Shown in pieces: positions 49,953 to 58,533 of a stretch of 64,000 nt of DNA. Position numbers and translations under genes: made by a program. The notes under the pieces are model-generated. The model searched no databases, was not told where the DNA came from, and was given only the letters and a program-made list of their open reading frames with translations. The stretch comes from Myxococcus stipitatus DSM 14675 (GTDB taxonomy: Bacteria > Myxococcota > Myxococcia > Myxococcales > Myxococcaceae): the NCBI RefSeq assembly GCF_000331735.1, contig NC_020126.1, positions 9,489,501 through 9,553,500 on the forward strand, read 5' to 3'. Numbering within the stretch: the stretch's first letter is position 1; every line of letters begins with the position of its first letter.

Positions 49953-52424
49953 TCAGTGGCGCGCACCGCCGGCGCGGGCCACCGAGTCCTCGTCGTCCTT
50001 GCCCTGGGCCGCCAGCGCATCCAGCGCGGCGTCCACGGAGGCCATCAGCACCTCGGGCCGGACGGGCTTCTCCAACACCAGGTTGGGCACCGTCTCGATG
50101 AAGGTCCGCGTCTCGGGGGTGTAGGCGCCGCCGGAGATGAACACCATCCGCCGCGTCAGCTCCGGCGCCATCACGCCCAGGCGGCGGTAGAGCGCGGCGC
50201 CGTCCATCTCCGGCATCTGCAGGTCACACAGGATGACGTCGAAGCGATGGCCCGCGGTCACCAGCGCCAGGGCCTCGCCCCCGCGCAGCGTGGTGACGAC
50301 GTCGTGATAGGGCTCCAGCAACAAGCGCATGGACTGCGCCAGCCGAGGCTCGTCGTCCACCACCAGCACGCGGCCTCGTCGCACCGTCGCGGGCATGGGC
50401 GGCTTGGCGCGTGCGACGGGGCGAGACACCACCTCCGCCTGCATCGGCGCCGCCGGGAGCAGCATGGTGAAGACGGAGCCCTTCCCGACCTCGCTGCTCA
50501 CCTTCAGCTCGCCGCCGTGGTTGCGGACGATCTGCTGGCAGATGGCCAGCCCCAGCCCGGTGCCTTCGCCGGTGGGCTTGGTGGTGAAGAAGGGCTCGAA
50601 GATGCGGGACATCACCTGCGCGGAGATGCCCACGCCCGTGTCCACCACGTCCACCCGGGCCCGGCCGGAGGCGTCCGTGCTGGTGCGCACGCGCACCTCG
50701 TGCAGGCTCGGGTTGCCCTCGGGCACGGCCTGCATCGCATTCACGAGCAGGTTGAGCAGCACCTGTCCCAGCCGCGCCTCGCTGCCCAGCACGCGAGGGA
50801 CGGGGCCGAACTCCTCGACGAGCCGCGCGCGGTGGCGCAGGGCGTGGCTGATGATGCGCACCGCCGGCGGCACCAGCGCGTTGAGGTCCACCAGCGTCCG
50901 CTCCTGGTCTCCCTGACGGCTGAAGACCTGGAGGTCTCGGACGATGAGCCGGATGCGCTCGGCGCCCTCCAGCGCGCCCCGCACGCCGGCCTGTGCATCC
51001 CGTGCCCCGAGCAGCCCGCCCTCCGTCAGCGCTCGCGCGGCGGACTCCAGGTTCAACACCAGGTAGGCCAGCGGGTTGTTGATTTCATGCCCCACGCCGG
51101 CCGCGAGGGTCCCCACCGCGGCGACCCGCTCCGCGGCCACGAGACGCGCCTGGAGCTCCCGCGTCGCGGTGATGTCGCGATGGGTGGCCACGAAGTGCGT
51201 CACGTCGCGGCCCGTGGCGCGCACGGGGGACAGCAGCACCTCCGTGGACACCAGGTGGCCGTCCTTGCGCGGCAGCGACACCTCCACGCAGAGCGACTCG
51301 CCCGCGAGCACGGAGTCCGTCACGCGCTGACGCAGCTTGGAGTCCTGCTCGCCGTAGAGGTGACACGGGTCCAGCTCCAGCAGCTCCTCGCGAGGACGCC
51401 CCAGCAGCAGGCTGAGCGCGTCGTTGGCGAACACGGTGTGCAGCTTGCCGGGGCTCACCACCTCCGCGATGAAGACGCCCTCGTGGACGCCTCGCACCGT
51501 GGTGGCGAGGAGCTGGAGCCGCTCCACCGCGCGCCGCCGCTCCTCCGTCGCCGCCGCGAGCAGCTGGCCCGTCACGGCGTTGACGACGATGAAGAGCTGG
51601 AGCACCAGCAGGTCCTGCGCCACGTTGCCCGAGGAGAAGGGCCCCTGCCCGTTCACCGTGCCGAAGATGGCGACGGCGGAGATGACCAGCGTCGCCGCCG
51701 CCGCGCCCCGAGGCCCGAAGCGCAGCGCGGCCATCGCCGACATGGGGAAGAGCAGGAAGCTGGCCCCGTACGCGAGTCCCGGCTGCAAGGCGCGGAACAG
51801 GAAGACCCCCGCGCCCAGCACGGTGGTCAGCGACGCCAGCGCGACGGCCTCGCCCAGCCGCTGCGGCCAGGACGGGCGGCTGAGCACCAGCAGCGGCGGC
51901 GCCACCACGAGCACGCCCGTCAGGTCTCCCACCCACCACACCCAGACGGCGTGGCCCATCACCTCGGAGGGCAGCGTGCCGCCGAGCCAGAGGAACAGCG
52001 GCCCCACCAGCGAGCTCACGCCGGTGCACACCATGCCCGCGCCCAGGCACAGCACGACGACGTCGCGGATGCGCGACAGGTCCGTGCCCATGCGCATGCG
52101 CCGCGACAGCCACGCCCCCAGCACGCTGGCCAGCGTGTTGCCCGCGGCCACGCCGAGCGCGGTGGGCAACGTCACACCGGTGGACGAGGTCGCCAGCAAG
52201 GCGCCCAGGAAGACGCCGGGCCACAGCGCGGGGCCTCGCAACAGGAGCGCGGCCAGGGCGACGCCGGTGGGCGGCCATACAGGGGTGACGTTTCCCGCGA
52301 CAGTGGCCAGGGAGAGTCCCAGCCGGGCGACCGCGAGATACACGCCGGCCACCAACAGCATCTCCAAGAGATGCCGCCCGCGAAGCGCGCGCGCGCAGGC
52401 TCGAATCAGCCCGTGGATGACCAT
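49953..52424 (-). CDS. Hybrid sensor histidine kinase: MASE1-PAS-HisKA-HATPase-REC
   Basis: 823 residues from the ATG giving MVIHGLIRAC, which precedes the first membrane helix; earlier in-frame starts add a Cys-rich unlikely leader. Eight or so spans with TPVWPPTGVALAALLL form MASE1. A PAS domain sits at ~300-420. The H-box GHEINNPLAY has H446. The ATPase has NLLVNAMQAV, DTGVGI and GTGLGLAI. A receiver domain ends the protein, with VVDDEP, phosphoacceptor D734 (DLQMPEMDG) and Lys786 (LEKPV). Internal phosphorelay is likely; the output partner is unknown. It is the second MASE1 kinase in the window. Confidence 0.92.
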   Translation of the reverse strand: MVIHGLIRACARALRGRHLLEMLLVAGVYLAVARLGLSLATVAGNVTPVWPPTGVALAALLLRGPALWPGVFLGALLATSSTGVTLPTALGVAAGNTLASVLGAWLSRRMRMGTDLSRIRDVVVLCLGAGMVCTGVSSLVGPLFLWLGGTLPSEVMGHAVWVWWVGDLTGVLVVAPPLLVLSRPSWPQRLGEAVALASLTTVLGAGVFLFRALQPGLAYGASFLLFPMSAMAALRFGPRGAAAATLVISAVAIFGTVNGQGPFSSGNVAQDLLVLQLFIVVNAVTGQLLAAATEERRRAVERLQLLATTVRGVHEGVFIAEVVSPGKLHTVFANDALSLLLGRPREELLELDPCHLYGEQDSKLRQRVTDSVLAGESLCVEVSLPRKDGHLVSTEVLLSPVRATGRDVTHFVATHRDITATRELQARLVAAERVAAVGTLAAGVGHEINNPLAYLVLNLESAARALTEGGLLGARDAQAGVRGALEGAERIRLIVRDLQVFSRQGDQERTLVDLNALVPPAVRIISHALRHRARLVEEFGPVPRVLGSEARLGQVLLNLLVNAMQAVPEGNPSLHEVRVRTSTDASGRARVDVVDTGVGISAQVMSRIFEPFFTTKPTGEGTGLGLAICQQIVRNHGGELKVSSEVGKGSVFTMLLPAAPMQAEVVSRPVARAKPPMPATVRRGRVLVVDDEPRLAQSMRLLLEPYHDVVTTLRGGEALALVTAGHRFDVILCDLQMPEMDGAALYRRLGVMAPELTRRMVFISGGAYTPETRTFIETVPNLVLEKPVRPEVLMASVDAALDALAAQGKDDEDSVARAGGARH

Positions 52425-52613
52425 CCCCCCGATAAGTCCGTCCGCCGACCCGACGGGCTCACAAAAGTGGATGCATCGTAGCGGGCCGGGCCCGGTATTG
52501 CACCCTCCCCTCGTCTCGTGGGGCAACCAAGCGTCCAGGAACCAATAGGCTTCCCAGCGAATGCAATCGTGTGGCGGGGGCTTCGTAGAACACGGCAAGG
52601 AGGTACCACGACG

Positions 52614-52835
52614 ATGTCGCGTTCCGGTGTCGCAGCCCTGCTGTCATTCCTGATTCCTGGTGTGGGGCAGATCTATAACGGGGACATCCTGCGCGGGCTG
52701 TTCTGGCTCATCATCACGCCCGGCTTCTGGGTGGGAACCGGCGGATGCCTCGGCTGGGTGTGCCACATCATCGCCGCCGCCACCGCGTACAACCGCGCGG
52801 AGGACAAGGAGAAATACCGCGTCACCGTCATCTAG
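52614..52835 (+). CDS. Small TM2-like membrane protein
   Basis: 73 residues. ATG follows AAGGAGG by ten bases, a strong site. Two hydrophobic spans are joined by short loops: SFLIPGVGQIYNGDILRG begins the TM2-type signature, and GFWVGTGGCLGWVCHIIAA is the second. The tail is charged. TM2 proteins are small inner-membrane proteins of unknown function. A classic intrinsic terminator follows. Confidence 0.85.
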   Translation: MSRSGVAALLSFLIPGVGQIYNGDILRGLFWLIITPGFWVGTGGCLGWVCHIIAAATAYNRAEDKEKYRVTVI

Positions 52836-52860
52836 CGTCGCCGCGGCTCGAGGTGGCGCG

Positions 52861-52897
52861 CGGGCCGGCTTCGGGGGAGGCCGGCCCGTGTTTTTTT
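52861..52897 (+). terminator. Rho-independent terminator
   Basis: CGGGCCGGC and GCCGGCCCG pair perfectly around a ten-base loop (52861-52888), followed at once by TGTTTTTTT. It ends the TM2 transcript. Confidence 0.9.
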
Positions 52898-52908
52898 CAG
52901 CCTCTCAT

Positions 52909-53706
52909 TCAGCGTGAGAACCCCAGGATGAACGCGGGAAGGGCGGCCACGAGCAGCCCCGCGCCCAGCACGAGCACCTGCTGCACGAAGAACAAGTCCT
53001 CCAGCCGCTCCACCAGCACCATCTCCAGTCGCTCCACCGCGAGATTCTCCAGCTCATGCACCGCCGTCGGGACATCCGGCGCCGTGAGCACCGCCCGCAG
53101 GGCGATGGCCCCCAGGACGCGGCGGGACTGCTCCATGAGGAAGCGCTCCAGCTGCGAGGAGGGAGGCCGGGCCTGGGAGGGGTCGCCCAGCCGCTCCGCC
53201 ACGGACTCCTCGACGGCGAGGAGCAGCTCCTTGCGCTCCAGCTTCCCCGCGCCTCGGAGGCGCTGGGCGACCTGGAGGGCCGCGGGCTTGAGGATGGCGT
53301 AGGCGTGGGCCATCCAGCGCCGCTCCTGCGCCTCCTGGGCGAGCCGCGAGGCGACCGCATGGAGCATCAGGACCCACGCGCCCGCCAACGCCAGGGAGAG
53401 CGGCGAGAGCACCAGGCTCAACACCTCCAACCACGTCGGCGTCGCGGCCCACTCGAGGTGACGCGGGATGGCGACGAAGGCCGCCGCCAGCGCCAGCCCC
53501 CCGAAGCCGAAGAGGATGAAGCCCTTCAGCGCGCCCCAGAGGCAGGAGCCCAGGAGCGAGGGGACCGTGCGCAGCAGCACCTTCAGGCCCGCCTTCGCCA
53601 CGTGTTTCATCTTCCGCGCGGGAACCCGCGGCACCGCCGAGACACCCGGCGGCGTTGAATCCACGACCGGCGCGAGGGGCTCGGCTTGTTTCTCGGATGC
53701 ACTCAC
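52909..53706 (-). CDS. Hypothetical membrane protein
   Basis: 265 residues. I chose the GTG at 53706 because GGAG lies eight bases upstream; an internal ATG (MKHVAKAG) 33 codons later is an alternative, and longer frame upstream overlaps the next gene. Hydrophobic spans lie near 55-80, 95-118 and 243-262. A ~125-residue soluble helical stretch between the last two has RLAQEAQERRWMAHAYAIL and many charged residues. Family not recognised. It follows the glycolipid-binding gene by 83 bases. Confidence 0.65.
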   Translation of the reverse strand: MSASEKQAEPLAPVVDSTPPGVSAVPRVPARKMKHVAKAGLKVLLRTVPSLLGSCLWGALKGFILFGFGGLALAAAFVAIPRHLEWAATPTWLEVLSLVLSPLSLALAGAWVLMLHAVASRLAQEAQERRWMAHAYAILKPAALQVAQRLRGAGKLERKELLLAVEESVAERLGDPSQARPPSSQLERFLMEQSRRVLGAIALRAVLTAPDVPTAVHELENLAVERLEMVLVERLEDLFFVQQVLVLGAGLLVAALPAFILGFSR

Positions 53707-53789
53707 GTCGGACGCTCCAGGGGCCAGGCGGCTTCCAGGTCCCGCTCCGCCGCCGAGGCCGTGCCCACCATCGTAGGAGTCACACGCCC

Positions 53790-54413
53790 TCAGCGAAAGC
53801 CACCCCCGGTGTCGGGGACCGCCTCCGCGACGCGCTCCCATGCGGGCGGATATCGCGTCACGAGCCCCAGCGCATCGGTCTCCACCTCCGCGACGAAGCT
53901 CCCTCCCGTGCTCTCGTAGCGATAGCGCGTGGACGCCAGGCGGGTGTAGCGCTGCGGCAGCGGGGCCAGCGAGAGGTCCGGCATCCGCACCCACGCGGCC
54001 GTCACCTCCTGGGCCTGCCCCACCTCCAGCGCCAGCCGTCGGATGGGCAGCGTGTTCGTCGACGGAGTGAAGGCCAGGTCCACGTCGGTGCAGCCGCGGA
54101 ACTGGGGAACCTCTTCGTCTCCCCGCCACCAGCGCCGCCGCGCATCCGCGCGAAGGACCAGGGACTGGGAGACTCCACCTCTGTGCAGGAGGATGCGCGC
54201 CTCTCGCGTCAGCCACCGCGCGTCTGTCTCCACGGCGTACTCCGCGAGGCAAGGCACCCCCTCCTCCGCGAGCACCACGCTGCCCGCCAGCCCCCAGCCC
54301 TCGTCGAGCTCCCACAGCTCGCAGTACTCGCTGCCCGACACGTCCTGTCGGGTCCATTGCCAGGCACGGAGACAGCGGCGGGTACGGCTCGAATCGAAGC
54401 GCGGAGGGTGCAT
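53790..54413 (-). CDS. Putative glycolipid-binding domain protein (PF06475)
   Basis: 207 residues covering the whole family. Hallmarks are GCTDVDLAFTPSTNTLPIRRL (cited in parts) near 105-125, AAWVRMPDL, RYTRLASTRYRYES and a closing ALGLVTRYPPAWERV. The family is beta-rich and has been suggested to bind glycolipid; evidence is thin. No signal peptide. The first gene of a likely pair with the membrane protein downstream. Confidence 0.87.
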   Translation of the reverse strand: MHPPRFDSSRTRRCLRAWQWTRQDVSGSEYCELWELDEGWGLAGSVVLAEEGVPCLAEYAVETDARWLTREARILLHRGGVSQSLVLRADARRRWWRGDEEVPQFRGCTDVDLAFTPSTNTLPIRRLALEVGQAQEVTAAWVRMPDLSLAPLPQRYTRLASTRYRYESTGGSFVAEVETDALGLVTRYPPAWERVAEAVPDTGGGFR

Positions 54414-54514
54414 GGGGGCTCACTCGGGAGGAGCCCACCGTAGACCTCACGAGCGCCAGCGGAACAACCCCCGGCGCACTCGATGTTCATGAGCGCACCG
54501 TGACGAGACAGCGC

Positions 54515-55174
54515 TCACGGCCGCGCGGAGCGCAGCGCCGCCAGCAGCTCCTCCGCCGTCGTCGCCACCGCGCGAGCCCCGTTCGCGTGAAGCTCCGCCG
54601 CATCCCGGAAGCCCCACGTCACGCCCACGCCGTACATGCCCGCCGCGCGCGCCGTCAGCATGTCCACCGCCGTGTCGCCCACGAAGCCACACGTCACCGG
54701 CGCCACACCCAGCTCCGCCGCCATGCCCAGCACCGCCGTCGGGTCCGGCTTGCGAGGCACCCCTGGCCGCTCGCCATACACCACGCGGAAGGGCACGCCC
54801 GGCAGCAGCCGCTCCACCAGCTGCTTCACGGGACCATCCGACTTGTTGCTCAGCACCCCCATCACCACCCCCTGCTCCGCGAGCGCGGAGAGCATCCCGA
54901 GGATGCCGGGGTAGGCCGCCGTGCGGTCGAAGAGGTGCGCCTCGTAGTGCGGCCGATACGTCTCCAGCACGGCCGCCGCCAGCTCCTCGCGTCCCGCGGG
55001 CACCGCCCGGCGAGCCAGCTCCCGCACGCCCTCGCCCACGAAGTGGCGGTAGGCGGACTCCGGATGCGTGGGGAGGCCATGTCGGGCGAGGGAGTGGTTC
55101 ATCGCGTCCGCGATGTCCCCCAGCGAATCCACCAAGGTCCCATCAAGGTCGAAGAAGACGGCACGAAGCTGCAT
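54515..55174 (-). CDS. HAD-family phosphatase, phosphoglycolate phosphatase-like
   Basis: 219 residues. HAD motif I FFDLDGTLVDS has the nucleophile Asp9 and Asp11. Motif II is VLSNKSDG, motif III includes RKPDPTAV with Lys, and motif IV is FVGDTAVDM. The helical cap inserted after motif I is of the Gph/PGMB type. It hydrolyses small phosphomonoesters, possibly 2-phosphoglycolate. It lies downstream of the agl operon but beyond its terminator, so it is separately transcribed. Confidence 0.85.
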   Translation of the reverse strand: MQLRAVFFDLDGTLVDSLGDIADAMNHSLARHGLPTHPESAYRHFVGEGVRELARRAVPAGREELAAAVLETYRPHYEAHLFDRTAAYPGILGMLSALAEQGVVMGVLSNKSDGPVKQLVERLLPGVPFRVVYGERPGVPRKPDPTAVLGMAAELGVAPVTCGFVGDTAVDMLTARAAGMYGVGVTWGFRDAAELHANGARAVATTAEELLAALRSARP

Positions 55175-55190
55175 GGGATGAAGTCTCCAG

Positions 55191-55230
55191 AAAAAACAAG
55201 AACGCCCCGGCCACCAGGGCCAGGGCGTTC
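55191..55230 (-). terminator. Rho-independent terminator of the agl operon
   Basis: On the minus strand GAACGCCC-T-GGCC pairs with GGCC-G-GGGCGTTC with one mismatch (55230-55200), followed by TTGTTTTTT (55199-55191). It lies about 28 bases after the aglS stop. Confidence 0.88.
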
Positions 55231-55258
55231 AGGGCCTCGCGAGCCCGCTCCACCTTGC

Positions 55259-55843
55259 TCAGTGAGGAGTCGCCGCCGCCGTGGCGCCGTCTTCACTGCC
55301 CGCCGTGGTGAGCACCGCGAAGTTGATGTTGTTGTAGCCCGCCGTGGCGCAGCTGAACATCACGCGCTTGATGATGGCGTACTCCACATCCTTGTGAGCC
55401 TGGATGTTGATGTCGCCCTTGAACGTATTGGCGTCATCGTTCGCCATCGCGTGCAGGTCCTCGAACTGCTTCTTCATGTCCCGCAGCTTCTCCTCCAGCG
55501 CGGGAATGTTGAGGTACTCGTCCTTGGAGAAGTCCTCCACGCGACCGACGATGGTGCCGGACACGCTGACCTGCTCGCCGGACACCATGACGACCGGGTG
55601 CATCTCCACTTCCTGGACGTGGACCGCCTCGGGGAGCTGGATGTCCTTGGTCATCATCAGCACCTCGCCCGTCGCGGAGAAGTTCGCGATGAGGAAGAGC
55701 ACGATGATGACGAACATGTCGACCAGCGGAGTGATGAGCAGGTCCGCGTAGCCGCTGCGCTTCGCGTGCGCGGCGCCGTGCCCGAACACCCTCGAGTGCT
55801 GGAGACGCTTGCCGTACCGCTTGCCTGGAACCTTGATGGCCAT
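55259..55843 (-). CDS. aglS: TolR/ExbD-type motor stator protein, AglS-like
   Basis: 194 residues. A cytoplasmic basic start precedes one span (~36-54) whose Asp42 in TPLVDMFVIIVLFL is the conserved proton-pathway residue of ExbD/TolR. The periplasmic part (~55-194) is the ExbD domain with a longer helical insert. It is third in a TolQ-TolR-TolR operon. Known: in Myxococcus xanthus the gliding motor AglRQS has exactly this composition, one TolQ homologue and two TolR homologues. Assignment to AglS rests on order and size. It would use the proton gradient to power gliding or sporulation cargo. Confidence 0.7.
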   Translation of the reverse strand: MAIKVPGKRYGKRLQHSRVFGHGAAHAKRSGYADLLITPLVDMFVIIVLFLIANFSATGEVLMMTKDIQLPEAVHVQEVEMHPVVMVSGEQVSVSGTIVGRVEDFSKDEYLNIPALEEKLRDMKKQFEDLHAMANDDANTFKGDINIQAHKDVEYAIIKRVMFSCATAGYNNINFAVLTTAGSEDGATAAATPH

Positions 55844-55867
55844 GAGAGGTTGTGGCTCCGTGCTCGG

Positions 55868-56356
55868 CTAGCCCATCGCCGCGGACACCGACACCTGGGG
55901 CAACCCGGAGCCGATGCACTCGTCGATGATGCGGACCAGGTCCTCGTAGCGGACCTTGTCCTCGGGCTGAAGGGTGATGGCTGTCTGGTCCGGCAGCTGC
56001 GCCTTCAACTCCTTGAAGCGCGCCACCAGCTTGGACAGGTCCGTCTTGCCCTTGCCGTCCTTGGTGAGGGGGATGGGGTCGAACGTGCTCTGGTCCGCGG
56101 ACAGCCGCAGCTCCGTCGGGGTGATGAGCAGCGTCAACTGCACTGTCTTGGTCTCCGTCGGGGGCGGCTCCTCCTCCGTGGAGGGACCTCCGGCCTGGGA
56201 CACCTGAAGTCGGCCAATCTGTGTCCAGACGGCCGTCATGATGAGGAAGCTGATGGTCACTGCCATCAGGTCGATGAATGCGGTCAGGTTGATGGCGGCA
56301 TCGAGCGGCTTCTTGCCACCTTTGCCACCACCACCTGTGTCCATTCCGCCGGCCAT
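55868..56356 (-). CDS. aglQ: TolR/ExbD-type motor stator protein, AglQ-like
   Basis: 162 residues. A Gly/Lys-rich start is followed by one span (~23-43) with Asp29 in LTAFIDLMAV. In M. xanthus the AglQ residue required for motility is reported at position 28, one away, which supports the assignment. The periplasmic ExbD domain fills the rest (IGRLQVSQ, then AITLQPEDKVRYEDLVRIID in parts). It lies 24 bases upstream of aglS and 97 bases downstream of aglR. Confidence 0.72.
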   Translation of the reverse strand: MAGGMDTGGGGKGGKKPLDAAINLTAFIDLMAVTISFLIMTAVWTQIGRLQVSQAGGPSTEEEPPPTETKTVQLTLLITPTELRLSADQSTFDPIPLTKDGKGKTDLSKLVARFKELKAQLPDQTAITLQPEDKVRYEDLVRIIDECIGSGLPQVSVSAAMG

Positions 56357-56453
56357 GGCGTTCTCCTCCTAAGACTGAACGGGGCGCGCCGTGTTCCCCT
56401 CACGGGGACAGGACAGCGCGCCCGGGCTCCGGGTTCCCAGACGGGAGCCCGGC

Positions 56454-57194
56454 TCAGTCGTCGTGGTGGTCCCGAGCGGAGGGGACGTTCAGGTTCTTGA
56501 ACTTGTCCTTGTTCGCCACGATGAGGTTCAACACGGAGACGCTGGTCTCGTTGATGTCATTGACCAGCGACTGGGTGCGGCCCATCAGCACGGAGAAGGC
56601 GATGAGGCAGGGAATCGCCGTCACCAGCCCGAAGCCCGTGCAGTTCATGGCTTCGGAGATACCGTTGGCGAGAATGGTCGCCTTGTCGGCCGGGTTCACG
56701 TTGGCCACGGCCTCGAAGCAGGAAATCAGACCGGACACCGTTCCGAGCAGACCGGCGAGCATCGCCGCGTTGCCGAGCATCGCCAGGTAGCCGCTGCGGG
56801 CCTCCAGGCGCGGCGTCTCGCGGAGCGAGGCCTCGTCCAGCGCGGCCTGGACCTCGTCCTGGCCCTTCGGGACGTTCATCAGGCCCGCCTTGATGACGTT
56901 CGTCAGCGGCGTGGACTTCTGGCCGGCCACGTAGTTGATGGCCTTGTCCAGGTCGCCCGCGTAGATGTGCTTCTTCAGCCCGCGGAGGAAGGCTTCCTTG
57001 TTGATGGAGGCCTTGCCGAACAACACGATGCTGCGCTCCACCATGATGGCCAGCGCAACCACCAGACAGGCCGCGATGGGGTACATACCCCACTGACCGG
57101 CCTCCCAACGCCTGGCGACCTCTTCGAAGAAGCCCCGCTCAGGTCCACCCGCGTTGGCGAGCACGGCCAGATTCGTCAAAAACCCCAGGTTCAT
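56454..57194 (-). CDS. aglR: TolQ/ExbB/MotA-type motor protein, AglR-like
   Basis: 246 residues with three spans (~38-58, ~137-160, ~180-203). The TolQ-ExbB core motif is visible as AGLLGTVSGLISCFEAV and GLVTAIPCLIAFSVL. It anchors two ExbD-type partners to form the proton channel. No TonB or TolA-like gene is adjacent, which argues against an iron-uptake system and for the myxobacterial gliding motor AglRQS. It heads the operon behind a near-consensus sigma-70 promoter. Confidence 0.75.
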   Translation of the reverse strand: MNLGFLTNLAVLANAGGPERGFFEEVARRWEAGQWGMYPIAACLVVALAIMVERSIVLFGKASINKEAFLRGLKKHIYAGDLDKAINYVAGQKSTPLTNVIKAGLMNVPKGQDEVQAALDEASLRETPRLEARSGYLAMLGNAAMLAGLLGTVSGLISCFEAVANVNPADKATILANGISEAMNCTGFGLVTAIPCLIAFSVLMGRTQSLVNDINETSVSVLNLIVANKDKFKNLNVPSARDHHDD

Positions 57195-57519
57195 CGCGTC
57201 TTGCCTCCACGGCGGCTCGGCCCGGCGCTTCCGGACCTTCCAGAACCTGTCGCCCCCCCGGGCGTGCGCCCGAGATGAGTGGGCGGCAGGAATGGATGTT
57301 GAAAACGGTGTTGCCGACTTTAGGAATGGCTGTCTGGGGTGTCAAGGCAGGGGCCTCGGCGTTAAGTGCTGAAATCTCACAGGAATTTTGCGCTGAAGTG
57401 CCCCTTGCCAACTCCACGGACAAGCCGCAATGCGGGTCTTGTAGGGGGCTTCACAAGAAGCGGGGGTTGTGCCAGCGCGGCGCTTCCGAGGGCAGGCGGG
57501 CGCGTGTTAATGCCGCGCC
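57195..57519. other. Divergent intergenic region upstream of aglR and the GspE-N gene
   Basis: No gene is seen. It holds the aglR promoter (57317-57345) and about 120 bases of aglR leader. A relatively AT-rich stretch (57360-57400) lies upstream of that -35 and could be an UP-like or activator region. A GGCGCG/CGCGCC arm pair (57505-57525) surrounds TGTTAATGC at the GspE-N start. Confidence 0.5.
57317..57345 (-). promoter_or_regulatory. Sigma-70 promoter of the agl operon
   Basis: On the minus strand TTGACA (57345-57340) and TAAAGT (57322-57317) are separated by exactly 17 bases. The -35 is perfect consensus and the -10 matches four of six. Predicted start near 57310 leaves a ~115-base leader before aglR. 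Confidence 0.7.
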
Positions 57520-58410
57520 ATGGCGAGGAAGCGCATTGGCGAGCTGCTGTTGGAGCAGCGGGCGATCAGCGTCGCTCAGCTCGAGGCGGGGCTCGCGGCC
57601 CACCGGAAGTCGGGGCAGCGATTGGGGGCGACGCTCATCGCGCAGGGGGCGATCACCGAGGACACCCTCGCGGGCGCGCTGAGCCAGGCGCTCGGGATGC
57701 CGCAGGTGGACCTGGCGGCGCTGACGCCGGAGTGGGCCGCGGTGCACATGCTGCGGGCGCGCTTCTGTGAGCAGCACGACTTGTTCCCCATCGCGCTGGA
57801 GAGCGTGGGCGGCCGTCGGCAGCTCGTGGTCGCGATGAGTGATCCACTCAACATGCCCGCGGTGGAGGAGATTGAGTTCACCACGGGACTGAAGGTGAGC
57901 GTGCGGGTGGCGGCCTTGTCCGCCGTGCGGGGCGCCATCCTGCGCTACTACCACAAGGTCCCCGTGGCGCCGGCGAGCGGCTCGGCCGCGCCGAAGGGTG
58001 CGCCCGCCCCCGTGGCCCGAGCGCGTCCCGCACCGGCCGCCCGGCCCCCCGCGGCGACGAAGCCCGCCTCGCCCCAGGCCGATGAGGACGACGAGGAGGT
58101 CATCGTCGGCGAGGAGCTGCCGCCCGGCGAGGCGACGCAGCGCACGTCCTTGGCGGAGCTGATCCGCCAGCGCGAGGAGCAGCAGAAGCAGAAGCGGGAG
58201 CAGGCCTCGGCGAAGCCCAAGCCGCCCTCGGGGGGTGGTGTGCTCGATGACCTGGACTACCTCTTCGGGCAGGCCCGGGAGGACCCGGACCGCGTGGAGG
58301 AGCTGGAGCGCAAGTTCTGGGCGCTGATGCGGATCATGGCGCGCAAGGGGCTGCTGTCGAAGGAGGAGTTCTCGCGCGAGCTGGACGGCGACGGCGAGCC
58401 GCAGGGCTGA
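57520..58410 (+). CDS. GspE N-terminal (MshEN) domain protein
   Basis: 296 residues. Residues 1-~140 are a type II secretion E N-terminal domain: RIGELLLEQRAISVAQLEAGL, cited in parts, then RLGATLIAQGAITEDTLAGAL and VAMSDPLNM. These MshEN repeats bind c-di-GMP in some proteins. A Pro/Ala linker and acidic patch (DEDDEEVIVGEE) are followed by a charged helix and the C-terminal LDDLDYLFGQ helical end. No ATPase domain is present. Its place beside the agl motor operon, divergently, is suggestive of a regulatory link but this is inference. Confidence 0.8.
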   Translation: MARKRIGELLLEQRAISVAQLEAGLAAHRKSGQRLGATLIAQGAITEDTLAGALSQALGMPQVDLAALTPEWAAVHMLRARFCEQHDLFPIALESVGGRRQLVVAMSDPLNMPAVEEIEFTTGLKVSVRVAALSAVRGAILRYYHKVPVAPASGSAAPKGAPAPVARARPAPAARPPAATKPASPQADEDDEEVIVGEELPPGEATQRTSLAELIRQREEQQKQKREQASAKPKPPSGGGVLDDLDYLFGQAREDPDRVEELERKFWALMRIMARKGLLSKEEFSRELDGDGEPQG

Positions 58411-58420
58411 GCGTTATCCT

Positions 58421-58448
58421 GGCTGTCCGCCCTCCCCTCCGGACAGCC
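58421..58448 (+). terminator. 9-bp hairpin after the GspE-N gene
   Basis: GGCTGTCCG (58421-58429) pairs perfectly with CGGACAGCC (58440-58448), ten bases after the stop. No U tract. Confidence 0.55.
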
Positions 58449-58533
58449 CGTGGCTGGAACGCTGAAACACACCGGGGCCTGGGCCGTACGAGATGAAGGA
58501 CGCGCGTCCTCCCAGGCGCGTCCGGAGAGGCTC

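Noticed and set aside
49956..52481. 841-residue plus-strand frame opposite the hybrid kinase
   Set aside because: Composition of a GC shadow and no recognisable motif; the kinase motifs on the minus strand are complete.
53707..54450. N-terminal extension of the membrane protein at 52909-53706
   Set aside because: It overlaps the glycolipid-binding gene out of frame; a GTG with a good ribosome binding site gives a sensible start.
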